Source of the DNA: Ktedonobacterales bacterium
GTDB lineage: Bacteria; Chloroflexota; Ktedonobacteria; Ktedonobacterales; JADMIN01
DNA: 23,435 nucleotides
Direction of reading: 5' to 3'
NCBI GenBank assembly: GCA_025450405.1
Contig: JANWHL010000126.1
Location: forward strand, 1 to 23,435
The stretch's first letter is position 1. Every line of letters starts with the position of its first letter. This document shows, in pieces, positions 1 through 6,759 of this stretch. Both the position numbers and the translations under genes were made by a program. The notes beneath the pieces were generated by a model. That model made no database searches. It had not been told where the DNA came from and worked only from the letters and a program-made list of their open reading frames with translations.

Positions 1-315
1 ACATCCTCCGGCCGCCAGCACATTGCGTATCCAGTCGCTCCCCTCGCCGAAGGTCAGCGGGACCACAAAGCCATCCGCCGTTGGTCGCGCAGTCACGGGC
101 GTGATGTAGGCGCGGCCAGTGCGGCGCCCGCAGTGTCGCACCTGGGCGAACAGTGCCACATGCTGTCTTCCGGCGAGTGACCGCATGACCGGATTCAGAA
201 GACGCGCGGCCGCGGCGATCGCGCGGAGCCGTGCGGTGCGTGGGGTACGGCGGCCGCGCCGCGCCGCAGGCGCGGCGCTCGGCGGACGCCGTGGTGGGTG
301 TCGCGTGCTGGTCAT
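1..315 (-). CDS. Deazaflavin (F420)-dependent nitroreductase family protein, N-terminal part
   Basis: The minus frame is open from an ATG at 315 to the window edge (105 codons, no stop), so the C-terminus is missing. After an Arg/Ala/Pro-rich N-terminus of about 30 residues comes LLNPVMRSLAG (40-50), then HCGRRTGRAYITPV (61-74) and VPLTFGEGSDWIRNVLAAGG (85-104). These are the beta-strand and loop motifs of the DUF385/Ddn-like nitroreductases. In this family they form a split-barrel that binds F420 or FMN and reduces or transfers hydride to varied small molecules; the substrate cannot be told. A Shine-Dalgarno-like AAAGGA lies about 9 bases upstream of the ATG. The long basic N-terminal extension could mean the true start is later, for example the ATG of MRSLAG. 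No partner gene is visible, because the next gene is on the other strand 470 bp away. Confidence 0.75.
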   Translation of the reverse strand, partial: MTSTRHPPRRPPSAAPAARRGRRTPRTARLRAIAAAARLLNPVMRSLAGRQHVALFAQVRHCGRRTGRAYITPVTARPTADGFVVPLTFGEGSDWIRNVLAAGGC

Positions 316-785
316 CACCGTATTCCTTTCAGCCCGGCGGGTAGGGCACGCCCACTCTTATCAGGAAACGCTGTCCCGACGGGCGCCCCACGCCGGTTCA
401 CACCGTGAGAGGGCCGACGCCTCACATATGTGACACAGGCTGCGTGTGGCGGCGCGGGGTGGCGGTGTCGCTTGCCAGAGGCATCGCGCTCGCGTGCGCC
501 GCGGTTGACGAGTCCGGCCCCTCTGGCTTGGCATCCCGAATGACTCTCGTAATCTGGCGTAGCGCGCGTATCCCGTCGCGCTCACGATCCACGTGGACAC
601 AAGCCATAGGGGCAACAGGGGCGCGTGCGCGCCCCACCAGTGGTCCGAGGATCGGGCCACCGTCTGGCTGCTCAGACACGAAGGGAGTAGGCGCGTGGAG
701 ATGCCGGCAAACGTTGAATCTGGCGTGGTGGGCGATGCCCTCGGGGCGAGCGGGCGAACGGTCCCACCGCGGAATCGGGGAGTCG
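316..785. other. Intergenic region, 470 bp
   Basis: Open frames on both strands here read as Arg/Pro/Ala-rich low-quality protein without a recognisable domain, so I call no gene. It holds the 5' leader of the minus-strand nitroreductase gene, a 12-bp palindrome TCACATATGTGA at 422-433, and one copy of an element also found upstream of the minus-strand gene at 2025-2351 (see 399-435). The Shine-Dalgarno sequence of the following plus-strand gene (GGGGAG) lies at its right end. Confidence 0.5.
399..435. repeat. Upstream element, copy 1 (partner at 2439-2475)
   Basis: The segment from CACACCGTGAGAGGG through ATGTGACA aligns without gaps to 2439-2475, matching at roughly three quarters of positions. 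The best-kept blocks are CACC-TGAGAGGG-CGA and ATGTGACA. Both copies sit about 90 bp upstream of the start of a minus-strand gene, which suggests a shared promoter or operator region rather than a mobile repeat. Copy 1 also contains the palindrome TCACATATGTGA. Confidence 0.45.
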
Positions 786-1448
786 ATGGGACCGGTGACG
801 CGGGGCGGTTTACAACTGCTCCTCGGATACGCATGGCTCCTCGCCGGAACAGACAAGCTCTTGCTCGGGACGTTTCCGCGCTGCCTCAGCCGCATCCTCT
901 GCGGCACGCTCCGCGCGGGCACAATACCAGGCCCAGTCGCCAGCCTGCTACGCGGTGTCGTGCTGCCCAACGGGGCCGTGTTTGGCGTGCTGGTGGAGTC
1001 GGCGGAGACGCTGGCCGGCCTGGGTCTGATGGCCGGCGGGTTGGCGGTGCTCGTGGTGCCGTGGATCGTGCGCCGGCTCCCCGCCCGCGGCACGAGCGCG
1101 GTCATGGCCATCAGCCACGCGATCGTCTGGTTGGCGATGCTGGCGGCCCTGGGAGCATTGGGGCTCGGCTTCACCTATTACCTGCTGGATGGCGCCCCCT
1201 GGCAGGGATTCATGCCGTCCATCGCGTTCAATGGCGCCCTTGATCCCGGCCTGCTGCTGGCTCTGGGTAGCCTCGTGTTGCTGACCGAGCCGGTGAGCGC
1301 GTGGCTCCAGCGCGGGCCGTGGGCGCGCCTATCCCGTCGGGGATTGCCGCCGCTGGCGCTCCTCGCGCACCCGGTTCGCTACGCTCCGGCCCACGCCCGC
1401 GCGCAGGATGGTCATCCCACCCAGCGCCGGCGGACAGCCCACTCATGA
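786..1448 (+). CDS. DoxX-like integral membrane protein
   Basis: A 220-residue hydrophobic protein. Visible membrane segments are roughly residues 8-22 (LQLLLGYAWLLAGTDKLL, the DoxX-type first helix with a conserved-looking G-DK), 58-92 (one long or two packed helices, ending VLVVPWIV), 106-134 (MAISHAIVWLAMLAALGALG) and 152-174. This is the four-helix plan of the DoxX/DoxD superfamily, whose members are membrane subunits in thiol, quinone or sulfur redox chemistry; many have no assigned role. The C-terminal 45 residues are Arg/Pro-rich and probably cytosolic. The frame is open much further upstream to 405, but that extension is Arg/Ser-rich with no domain. I chose ATG 786 because GGGGAG lies just ahead of it and the membrane domain starts there. 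It lies 66 bp upstream of the cupredoxin gene and may be co-transcribed with it, which would fit a redox role (inference). Confidence 0.68.
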   Translation: MGPVTRGGLQLLLGYAWLLAGTDKLLLGTFPRCLSRILCGTLRAGTIPGPVASLLRGVVLPNGAVFGVLVESAETLAGLGLMAGGLAVLVVPWIVRRLPARGTSAVMAISHAIVWLAMLAALGALGLGFTYYLLDGAPWQGFMPSIAFNGALDPGLLLALGSLVLLTEPVSAWLQRGPWARLSRRGLPPLALLAHPVRYAPAHARAQDGHPTQRRRTAHS

Positions 1449-1514
1449 CGCCAGATTGTCCGTCCAATCAGGACATGATCCGTGTCCCGGCCCGCGAAAG
1501 GATACCCTCCCTCA

Positions 1515-1955
1515 ATGGAACGACTCGCCGTGCAACGTCTCGCCTTGAAACGACTCGCTTTGCGCTTCTCGCTTCCGGTGGTGCTGGGTCTGCTAATGGT
1601 GCTGGTCGGGTGTGGCGCCGCGGCGGGGGGCAATGGCGCCAGAGGTGGCGGAGGTGCCGAAAATGAGGTGGATATGGCCTCGGTCAACTTTGTCCAGAAG
1701 GCCATCTCCGTCAAAGCCGGCACCGCCGTCACGTTGGTCGATCCCGCCGCCACCGGGTCCTTCCACATCCTCTTTTTCGGCCACAATCAGGTCTGCGCAC
1801 CCAATGTCAGTGGGCCGGCCGCGCTGAACGCGGCCGGTGGGATCACGTTCAACGCGGGCGCCCCTCCCATGAGCATCACGTTCACGACCCCTGGCACGTA
1901 TGAGGTGACCTGCACGGTGCATCCGGTCATGAACGTCGTCATCACAGTCAGCTAG
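1515..1955 (+). CDS. Cupredoxin-domain (plastocyanin-like) lipoprotein
   Basis: A 146-residue exported protein. The basic N-terminus contains three repeated RLA units, followed by a hydrophobic stretch and the lipobox LVGC, so lipid attachment is expected at Cys33. After a Gly-rich linker (34-50) comes a beta-sandwich with the type-1 copper pattern: His84 in SFHILF, then C133-x2-H136-x2-M139 in the segment YEVTCTVHPVM. Proteins with this fold bind one blue copper and carry electrons, or protect against or deliver copper, on the outer face of the membrane. The spacing matches amicyanin/plastocyanin-type domains, and the length is normal for a single-domain lipoprotein cupredoxin. The frame also allows a GTG at 1482, but ATG 1515 gives a standard signal-peptide length, with GAAAGG about 12 bases upstream. 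The neighbouring DoxX-like membrane protein is a plausible redox partner. Confidence 0.85.
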   Translation: MERLAVQRLALKRLALRFSLPVVLGLLMVLVGCGAAAGGNGARGGGGAENEVDMASVNFVQKAISVKAGTAVTLVDPAATGSFHILFFGHNQVCAPNVSGPAALNAAGGITFNAGAPPMSITFTTPGTYEVTCTVHPVMNVVITVS

Positions 1956-1960
1956 GCATG

Positions 1961-2039
1961 CGCGGCGCCGCCAGGCATTGCGGTGGTCTGGCCGACATCG
2001 ATGAGATGCCACACATCGCCGTGGTCAGGCGGCGCCGCG
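1961..2039. repeat. 12-bp inverted repeat flanking the junction of convergent genes
   Basis: CGCGGCGCCGCC at 1961-1972 is the exact reverse complement of GGCGGCGCCGCG at 2028-2039. The arms bracket the 69-bp gap between the convergent cupredoxin and YCII-like genes; the right arm lies inside the 3' end of the minus-strand gene. The 55-base spacer contains a small CGATG...CATCG hairpin. It could act in transcription termination from both sides, but there is no T-run, so the role is uncertain. Confidence 0.35.
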
Positions 2040-2351
2040 AGCGTCCGCGGCCGTGGTCGCCGGCTCAAAGAGTCGCGTCAGGTGGGTGAACGGGGCAAGT
2101 GGGATCATCTCGAGATCAAGCAATCCCAACCGCACGAGCGGCAGAACCGCCAGCGCCTCTCGCGCGGCGTCGACGCTCGCGCACTCGGCCATCAACACCG
2201 TCCCGCCCGGTCGGTCCGATCGGGCATAGACCTCGCGCAGGATCCCCTCCGCATAGAGATCCCAAACGGCACGAACCTCCTCGGTCGCATGTGGTTGAAG
2301 CTCCTCCACCGTGGCGCCTTTATGGAGTCTGGGCACAACCAATACCTTCAT
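2025..2351 (-). CDS. Small YCII/Dabb-like (ferredoxin-fold) protein
   Basis: A 108-residue protein beginning MKVLVVPRLHKG, with VRAVWDLYAEGILREVY (27-43), GGTVLMAECASVDAAREAL (49-67) and LDLEMIPLAPFTHL (78-91). The beta-alpha-beta pattern, the LYAEGILREVY helix and the IPLAPFTHL strand are typical of the muconolactone-isomerase/YCII-like superfamily of small dimeric alpha+beta-barrel proteins. Many of these are uncharacterised, and some bind small ligands or act as isomerases or monooxygenases. No catalytic residues can be assigned. The start is supported by GGAGGG 8 bases upstream. The C-terminal 15 residues are Ala/Thr/Arg-rich. The gene converges with the cupredoxin gene, and its upstream region shares a sequence element with that of the nitroreductase gene at 1-315. 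Confidence 0.72.
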   Translation of the reverse strand: MKVLVVPRLHKGATVEELQPHATEEVRAVWDLYAEGILREVYARSDRPGGTVLMAECASVDAAREALAVLPLVRLGLLDLEMIPLAPFTHLTRLFEPATTAADARGAA

Positions 2352-2438
2352 TCGATCTACCCTCCGTTTTCATGAGAACACCGCTTCGCGGCGCGACTGG
2401 CCACCCGTTGGAATCCCATCCCGTGCGAGTCCAGGTGC

Positions 2439-2475
2439 CACACCATGAGAGGGTCGAGGGCGCGCGGATGTGACA
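2439..2475. repeat. Upstream element, copy 2 (partner at 399-435)
   Basis: Gap-free counterpart of 399-435, with blocks CACACCATGAGAGGG and GATGTGACAT. It lies about 90 bp upstream of the start of the minus-strand YCII-like gene, at much the same distance as copy 1 from its own minus-strand gene. The block ATGTGACAT recurs at 4006-4014, upstream of the GNAT gene, without the rest of the element. Confidence 0.4.
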
Positions 2476-2689
2476 TCCACGCGATCAGCGGGCGTGGTTC
2501 GCTTCTCGCATCCGAGTCTCGACCCGCGCGTGTGGGCGCGCCAAGCCGCGGCGACCTCGCCGCAAGTTAGCATCCGTGTAACGTTCGCCGTGTACCCTAC
2601 TAGAGAGGCGCGACGAATCACGGCGCGACGTCACTCGCCTTGCGGTGCTCATTTCGAGCTTGGAACGCGCCACAGTCGCACTTTTGCCA

Positions 2690-2711
2690 GGCCGCTCGCG
2701 CGCGAGCGGCC
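2690..2711. repeat. Perfect 22-bp palindrome upstream of glycosyltransferase
   Basis: The arm GGCCGCTCGCG at 2690-2700 is followed directly by its reverse complement CGCGAGCGGCC at 2701-2711. It lies 27 bp ahead of the glycosyltransferase ATG, next to the Shine-Dalgarno stretch. A dimeric-repressor operator or an RNA hairpin masking the ribosome site are both possible; neither is shown. Confidence 0.5.
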
Positions 2712-2738
2712 GCGCCACCAGTGGAGGAAGGGACGCGT

Positions 2739-3440
2739 ATGGCCGAGCCGCGCGGACCGACCACGTATACGGTCATCATCCCCACGCTGAATGAGGCGTC
2801 GATCATCGAGCGGACCCTGCGGATCACCCGCGAGCGGGTCCCAGAGGCGGAGCTCATCGTCGTCGATGGGCAGAGCACCGACGACACAATCGCGCGCGCC
2901 CGGCCCCTCGCGCGGGTGATCTCCACGCGTCGTGGGCGCGGCATCCAACTGAACGCCGGGGCGCGCGCAGCCAGCGGCGACGTGCTCCTCTTCCCCCACG
3001 CCGACACGATCCTCGGCCCCGATTGCGTCCAGCGCATGCTGGACGCGCTCGAGGACCCCGAGGTGTTGGGCGGCGCCTCGCGCCTGCGCTTCGACGACCC
3101 GCGTCCCGCCTACCGGGCGCTGGCGCGCATGGTGACGAAGTCGGCGCTGGTCACGCACACGTTCACGGGCGCCCAGGCGCTCTTCGTGCGTCGCACCGTC
3201 TTCCTCGCGCTCGGCGGTTTTCGCCCGTGGCCGCTCATGGAGGACCTGGAGTTCAGCGCGCGCCTGGCGCGCTACGGGCCTACGGTGCTGCTGGACGCGG
3301 AGGTGGAGACCTCCGCCCGGCGCCTCCGGAGCTGGGGATTGGCGCGGACTCAGGCAACCGCCATGTTGGTTGGCGCTCTCTACGCCGCGCGGGTGCCGCC
3401 GCATCGCTTCGCCCGGCTCTGGCCGCCCGTGCGTGAGTGA
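2739..3440 (+). CDS. TIGR04283-type family 2 glycosyltransferase
   Basis: A 233-residue cytosolic GT2 enzyme. The N-terminal nucleotide-sugar half shows TVIIPTLNEASIIERTL (11-27), LIVVDGQSTDDT (39-50), then GRGIQLNAGARAASGDVLLF (66-85) followed by HADT (88-91, in the position of the DxD-type metal site). The acceptor half has FTGAQALFVRR (142-152) and GGFRPWPLMEDLEFSARL (159-176, with the ED catalytic-base region). This combination, with GR-IQ-NAGA and PLMED, is that of the TIGR04283 family, named for a proposed arsenosugar-biosynthesis glycosyltransferase, and the length is typical. No arsenic methyltransferase or radical SAM partner is in the window, so the family name is not proof of the substrate. 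The start ATG 2739 follows GGAGGAAGGGA; the frame continues upstream to 2640, but that part has no domain character. Confidence 0.82.
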   Translation: MAEPRGPTTYTVIIPTLNEASIIERTLRITRERVPEAELIVVDGQSTDDTIARARPLARVISTRRGRGIQLNAGARAASGDVLLFPHADTILGPDCVQRMLDALEDPEVLGGASRLRFDDPRPAYRALARMVTKSALVTHTFTGAQALFVRRTVFLALGGFRPWPLMEDLEFSARLARYGPTVLLDAEVETSARRLRSWGLARTQATAMLVGALYAARVPPHRFARLWPPVRE

Positions 3441-3490
3441 TACCAAATCGTGGTGATCCGCGGTCGTGGCCTTGGCGGTTGAAACCGTGC

Positions 3491-3510
3491 GGGCGTTCAA
3501 ACGAAATCCC
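3491..3510. repeat. GGGCG hairpin repeat, decayed copy
   Basis: GGGCGTTC-AAAC-GAAATCCC has the left arm and loop of the family seen intact at 3731-3752, with two changed bases in the right arm. The bases after it (AATTAGGCATCAA) match those after the copy at 6346-6364 (CATAGGCATCAA), so the element extends beyond the hairpin. Confidence 0.45.
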
Positions 3511-3595
3511 AATTAGGCATCAACCGAAGAGACTGCAGACGGCTCAGGCACATCCCCGCCGTCTCCGTTGTCCGCCGCTCGCACGAGATGCGCGG

Positions 3596-3685
3596 AGCTC
3601 AGGATTACGCGCGGAACTTCAATTCCGCCTCCTCGCCCCGCCACCCCGCCCGCCAGCGGCCGCAACACGCGCCCCGAGCGGCCCG
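3596..3685. repeat. About 90-bp interspersed repeat, copy 1
   Basis: It starts AGCTCAGGATTACGCGCGGA, continues with the perfect 6-bp-stem hairpin GCGGAA-CTTCAA-TTCCGC (3611-3628), and ends in a C-rich tract running to CGCCCCGAGCGGCC. The copy at 6532-6613 keeps the same order: the AGCTCAGGATTAC block, the hairpin with one changed arm base, and a C-rich tract ending CGCCCCGAGGCC. Both lie in long gaps between genes. Confidence 0.6.
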
Positions 3686-3730
3686 CGGCCAACGTGTCGA
3701 CGCCAGGTCGCTATGAGGTTGCAACCGCGG

Positions 3731-3752
3731 GGGGCGTTCAACCGAACGCCCC
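3731..3752. repeat. GGGCG hairpin repeat, intact copy
   Basis: GGGGCGTTC-AACC-GAACGCCCC is a perfect 9-bp stem with a 4-base loop, followed by CTACGGG. Relatives with the same architecture lie at 3491, 6346, 14919 and 14966. All are in noncoding DNA, as expected for a REP-like element. Confidence 0.6.
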
Positions 3753-4050
3753 TACGGGCCCTCGGCCACGAAGTCACCCGACGGGAGTCTCCAAAATTGG
3801 TCTGACGCGCTTGCGTCGGGCGGCCCGCTCGCCTGACGACAGCTCCGGGATTCGCTCGGACGCAGACCGCTCGAGGAGCGCGCCAACGATCGGCGCGCGG
3901 GTGAGCATCGACTACACCAATGCGGCCAATCAGAGCGTCGCGCGGGTCGACAAGCCGTTCATAGTCTTTTTCGGAGTCATCGTCGGAGTACGGAACCGGC
4001 GGCATGTGACATTTGTCTCCAGAACGAGGCCTGGGGAGCCGACACCGATC

Positions 4051-4056
4051 TATAAT
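4051..4056 (+). promoter_or_regulatory. Consensus -10 box upstream of GNAT gene
   Basis: TATAAT is an exact match to the sigma70 -10 hexamer and stands out in this GC-rich gap. No good -35 lies 16-18 bp upstream. It would put a transcript start about 80 bp ahead of the acetyltransferase start codon. Confidence 0.4.
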
Positions 4057-4142
4057 GTCTCACGTGCATTGCTGAGGCACGCCGCCAAACAAGCGCATGA
4101 CCTTATGAAACCTCCTACTACGAGAGAGAGCCGGCCCCGCCA

Positions 4143-4874
4143 ATGACCATGCAGACCACGCGCGAAACGATTGACCATTACTGGGCGGCCACGTTTGGAT
4201 GCCAGCCCGCCGACCTCTACCAACCAAACCTCATGGTCGTCCGCCACGTCGCTCTTCAGGGCTATCAGGGCGCCTACCTCTTCCGGCGCGGACCCTCCTG
4301 CGTCATGTCCGTTCCCGAGGCGCTCGTCGAGGCCGTGTCGATGGCGGTGCGCGGACACACACCGGACGAAGTCTTCGATCCTCAGTTCCTGGTCCATGGC
4401 TTCGGGTCCGCCGTGGGCAAGTTCGTCGGGCCCACCTGGCAGGGCTATGCCGACTCCACCGATTTCCAGGCGGCCGACTCCTCTAGTGTGCGCCAACTTG
4501 GGCCGTCCGACGAGGCGATTCTGCGCGGGCTCGAAGGCGCCTGCGGCGAGGCCGAATGGGAGCAGAGCGGCCTGGACCCGTACCGCGAGCCGCTATTCGG
4601 CGCCTTTCTCGCTGGCGGCGAGCTCGCCGCCGCCGGCACCGCCGAGATCCGCGACGATCCCTTCCTCGACGTTGGCGTCCTCACCCATCCCGCGTATCGC
4701 AACCACGGCCACGGGCGCGCGATCGTCTGCGCCGCCACGGAATATGGCCTGGACCAGGGCCACATCATGCACTTCCAGGCCCTGCGGGCGAATCTGCCCG
4801 CGCTGGCGCTGGCGCGTGCCTTGGGCTACCAGGAATACGCCGCGACCCTCGCCGTACGCCTCTCACGCATTTGA
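4143..4874 (+). CDS. GNAT family N-acetyltransferase
   Basis: A 243-residue protein. The C-terminal half (about 115-243) is a GNAT domain: FGAFLAGGELAAAGTAEI (152-169, beta strands 2-3), then motif A VGVLTHPAYRNHGHGRAIV (177-195), whose RNHGHG is the R/Q-x-x-G-x-G/A loop that grips the pyrophosphate of acetyl-CoA, and LRANLPALALARALGYQEY (214-232, motif B with the N-x-x-x/A-L-GY signature). The N-terminal 110 residues are unlike a standard GNAT domain. They resemble the degenerate N-terminal part of two-domain acetyltransferases, where it helps bind the acceptor. The substrate is unknown. There are two in-frame ATGs two codons apart at the start, with a weak purine-rich GAGAGAG upstream. The gene converges with the flavoprotein gene, with only 52 bp between the stops. 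Confidence 0.82.
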   Translation: MTMQTTRETIDHYWAATFGCQPADLYQPNLMVVRHVALQGYQGAYLFRRGPSCVMSVPEALVEAVSMAVRGHTPDEVFDPQFLVHGFGSAVGKFVGPTWQGYADSTDFQAADSSSVRQLGPSDEAILRGLEGACGEAEWEQSGLDPYREPLFGAFLAGGELAAAGTAEIRDDPFLDVGVLTHPAYRNHGHGRAIVCAATEYGLDQGHIMHFQALRANLPALALARALGYQEYAATLAVRLSRI

Positions 4875-4883
4875 GCGCCGTGT

Positions 4884-4911
4884 GCTCGACCCCGCGCGCT
4901 CGACGCCGCGC
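4884..4911. repeat. 14-bp tandem duplication between convergent genes
   Basis: GCTCGACCCCGCGC is followed directly by GCTCGACGCCGCGC, with one mismatch. It sits in the short gap between the GNAT and flavoprotein stop codons. Probably simple slippage; no function is visible. Confidence 0.4.
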
Positions 4912-4926
4912 GCCCGACAGCACCGC

Positions 4927-6294
4927 TCACGCGTCTGAGGTGGCGATTCGGCTCCGCGGCGCCGCCAACATCCGGTCCCACGCCGCCCGCAGCGCCGAGC
5001 CGTACAGGCTGGGCTGGTGAGCGACGAGGCCGCGCAGCAGCCTGAAGAAATGGCTGTTCATCCCCAGGATCGGCGTCTGGAAGAGCGTGCGCTCCAGCAA
5101 TTCGTGCCCGGCTGGGCTGGCGAAGAGCGCGTAGAATGCGTCCATGTCGGCGTTCGAGCCGACCCGGTCCATCGCCGCGCGCAGCCAATCCTCGACACGC
5201 AGGTAAGGTCCCAGCCCGCCCGCGCGGCCGAGATCACCGAGGTAGGACCGCACCGCGCCGCGCGCGCCGTTGAGCACCTCGTTGGCCACCGCGTGCGCCG
5301 CCAGCCGGCCGCAGATGAGCGCCGGATAAATGCCCCCGCCCGTGGCCGCGCCACAGAGCCCCGCCGCGTCGCCCAGCAGCAGGACGCGCCCGCGTTCGTC
5401 GTCGCGATAGACATGGCGCAGCCGCCCACCCGTCGGGATCACGCCGCCTTTGCGCCGCACGATCCGCATAGCGCCCAAGTCGGCCACGTCCGCGAAGCGC
5501 GTGCGTGCCGCCTCCAGCGACTCCGTCGGCTTGAACGTTCGCTGATGCCCCGCGACGCCGAGCGCGGCGATCTCGCTGTGGGGGGCCAGCCAGAGGCAAT
5601 ACCCGGGCGCGAGCTGGTGGTCCATCAACAGATAGAAGGTCTCGCGGTCGATCTCCACGCCCTCGACAAGCCACTCCGCGCCGGCCAGAAAGTGGGTGTT
5701 CTGGTCCAGCCCCAGCCGGCGCGCTACCGACGAGTGCGTCCCATCCGCGCCGATGAGGAAGCGTGCCCGCACCTCGCGGCGAACCGTCGGGCCAGCTGGC
5801 GCCGTGTCGGTGTCCACGCCAGCGCCTGATGAGGTGTCGCCGGCCGCCGCGCCATAGACGATGCGCATGTCACCGTCGGCCTCGCGCGTGGCGTCAACGA
5901 ACGAGGCGCCGCCGCGCACCTCCGCGCCGTGATCCTCCGCCTGTTCCGCCATCCAGCGCAGCATGCCCGTCACATCAGCCATGTAGAACCGGTAGGCGTG
6001 CGCGCCGATCTCGATCGTCCGCCCGTTCGGCGGGCGGATGCTCATGCGCCGCACGGAGTTCATCAGGTAGCGCTGGGGTACGTCCACAATGTCGAGCACA
6101 TCGCTGAAGAGCACGCCCGTCGTCCGCACCACGCCGCCTACGCTGGCGTCGCGCTCCAGCACGAGCACGCGCAGACCGCGCGTGGCTGCCACGCTCGCGA
6201 ATGTCAGCCCGGCGAAGCTGGCGCCAACCACCACCACATCATACCGTTCGCTCCGCGCATTCGTGGGATTCGTGCTGGACGACACGCTCGGCAC
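4927..6294 (-). CDS. FAD-dependent oxidoreductase, geranylgeranyl-reductase-like
   Basis: A 455-residue flavoprotein of the p-hydroxybenzoate-hydroxylase/geranylgeranyl reductase superfamily. The Rossmann FAD site is YDVVVVGASFAGLTFA (18-33, a GxxxxG variant of the usual GxGxxG), followed by LVLERD (44-49). A second FAD motif is FLIGADGTHSSVARRLG (179-195). The third is VLLLGDAAGLCGAATGGG (304-321), the GD motif that contacts the FAD ribityl chain. The GGGIYPA sequence after it is typical of geranylgeranyl reductases, which saturate isoprenoid double bonds of lipids or quinones; halogenases and hydroxylases share the fold, so the substrate is open. Residues 147-170 form a Gly/Ala/Asp-rich low-complexity insert. 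The start is a GTG with a weak ribosome site. An alternative start could lie a few codons later, because only the first 17 residues precede the domain. It is followed by 52 bp and the convergent GNAT gene. Confidence 0.82.
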   Translation of the reverse strand: MPSVSSSTNPTNARSERYDVVVVGASFAGLTFASVAATRGLRVLVLERDASVGGVVRTTGVLFSDVLDIVDVPQRYLMNSVRRMSIRPPNGRTIEIGAHAYRFYMADVTGMLRWMAEQAEDHGAEVRGGASFVDATREADGDMRIVYGAAAGDTSSGAGVDTDTAPAGPTVRREVRARFLIGADGTHSSVARRLGLDQNTHFLAGAEWLVEGVEIDRETFYLLMDHQLAPGYCLWLAPHSEIAALGVAGHQRTFKPTESLEAARTRFADVADLGAMRIVRRKGGVIPTGGRLRHVYRDDERGRVLLLGDAAGLCGAATGGGIYPALICGRLAAHAVANEVLNGARGAVRSYLGDLGRAGGLGPYLRVEDWLRAAMDRVGSNADMDAFYALFASPAGHELLERTLFQTPILGMNSHFFRLLRGLVAHQPSLYGSALRAAWDRMLAAPRSRIATSDA

Positions 6295-6345
6295 CTCATT
6301 TCAGGCCATCCCGACTTGAGCGAAGGCTTCCAACTTGGTGGCGCC

Positions 6346-6364
6346 GGGCCTTCACCGAACGCCC
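6346..6364. repeat. GGGCG hairpin repeat, degenerate copy
   Basis: GGGCCTTC-ACC-GAACGCCC has one arm mismatch and a 3-base loop relative to the intact copy at 3731-3752. The sequence after it, CATAGGCATCAA, matches that after the copy at 3491. Confidence 0.45.
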
Positions 6365-6531
6365 CATAGGCATCAATTCAGAACTAAGCGAGCGGCGTCG
6401 GCAAGCCTCTAGCGGCGCCCCGCCCTCGGCACGCCTCATGCCAGCGGACTCGCCCCTCGAAAATCGCCCACTGGCCGAGCCATCGTCGGACCTTCGCCCT
6501 CCTTTGCCCGCTGGCCCCACGATCCACCCGT

Positions 6532-6613
6532 AGCTCAGGATTACAGGCGGACCTTCAATTCCGCATGGTCCCCAAGCGAGTCTGCCCGCCGCCCCCACGA
6601 TCCGCCCCGAGGC
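6532..6613. repeat. About 90-bp interspersed repeat, copy 2
   Basis: AGCTCAGGATTACAGGCGGA, then the hairpin GCGGAC-CTTCAA-TTCCGC with one mismatch (6547-6564), then a C-rich tract ending CGCCCCGAGGCC. It pairs with 3596-3685. A third partial echo (TGATTACCCGCGCCCTTCAG) begins at 6616. The first bases resemble the D-arm of a tRNA, but no cloverleaf forms. Confidence 0.6.
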
Positions 6614-6759
6614 CATGATTACCCGCGCCCTTCAGTGCCCCTGCTCGTCAACCGCTCCCGCCCGTGGTCGCCGGCATGTTCACCCGTCTCACTGGCGACC
6701 GGCCGCCCCGAGATGGTATCACACCAGCCGGCCCTCACAGCGCACGCTCGTCCGTGGGC

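Larger units (their letters stand above)
2352..2738. other. Intergenic region between divergent genes, 387 bp
   Basis: This region separates the minus-strand YCII-like gene from the plus-strand glycosyltransferase gene and should hold promoters for both. I find no convincing -35/-10 pair. It contains copy 2 of the upstream element (2439-2475) and a perfect 22-bp palindrome just before the glycosyltransferase Shine-Dalgarno site (2690-2711). The short open frames here have no recognisable domain. Confidence 0.5.
3441..4142. other. Long intergenic region, 702 bp, with degenerate short repeats
   Basis: Open frames here are Arg/Pro-rich and break into fragments without domains, so I call no gene. 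The region holds a decayed hairpin repeat (3491-3510), a roughly 90-bp repeat shared with 6532-6613 (3596-3685), a perfect 9-bp-stem hairpin (3731-3752) and a consensus -10 box (4051-4056) for the next gene. The three repeat types in one gap look like accumulated short interspersed elements. Confidence 0.5.
6295..6759. other. Intergenic region, 465 bp, repeat-rich
   Basis: No coding frame here has domain character. It contains a degenerate GGGCG hairpin (6346-6364), the second copy of the roughly 90-bp repeat (6532-6613), and around it two weaker, partly overlapping tandem relatives. One begins at GGACCTTC (6488) and the next at GGACCTTC (6549); they share GCCC-CCACGATCC and GATTAC blocks, so the region looks like a decayed tandem array with a unit of about 60-80 bp. 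Confidence 0.5.

Noticed and set aside
505..533. Promoter starting TTGACG at 505
   Set aside because: The position 17 bp downstream reads TTGGCA, not a -10 box, and the next gene start is 250 bp away.
3568..4146. Plus-strand open frame in the 3441-4142 gap
   Set aside because: It runs across the repeats and reads as Arg/Pro/Thr-rich sequence without secondary-structure pattern, and has no ribosome site.
6530..6570. tRNA-like string (GTAGCTCAGGATTAC, then a CTTCAA loop)
   Set aside because: The D-arm does not close, the anticodon-like loop has the wrong size, there is no T-arm (TTCGAnnC) and no acceptor stem; a similar copy at 3596 is equally non-cloverleaf.
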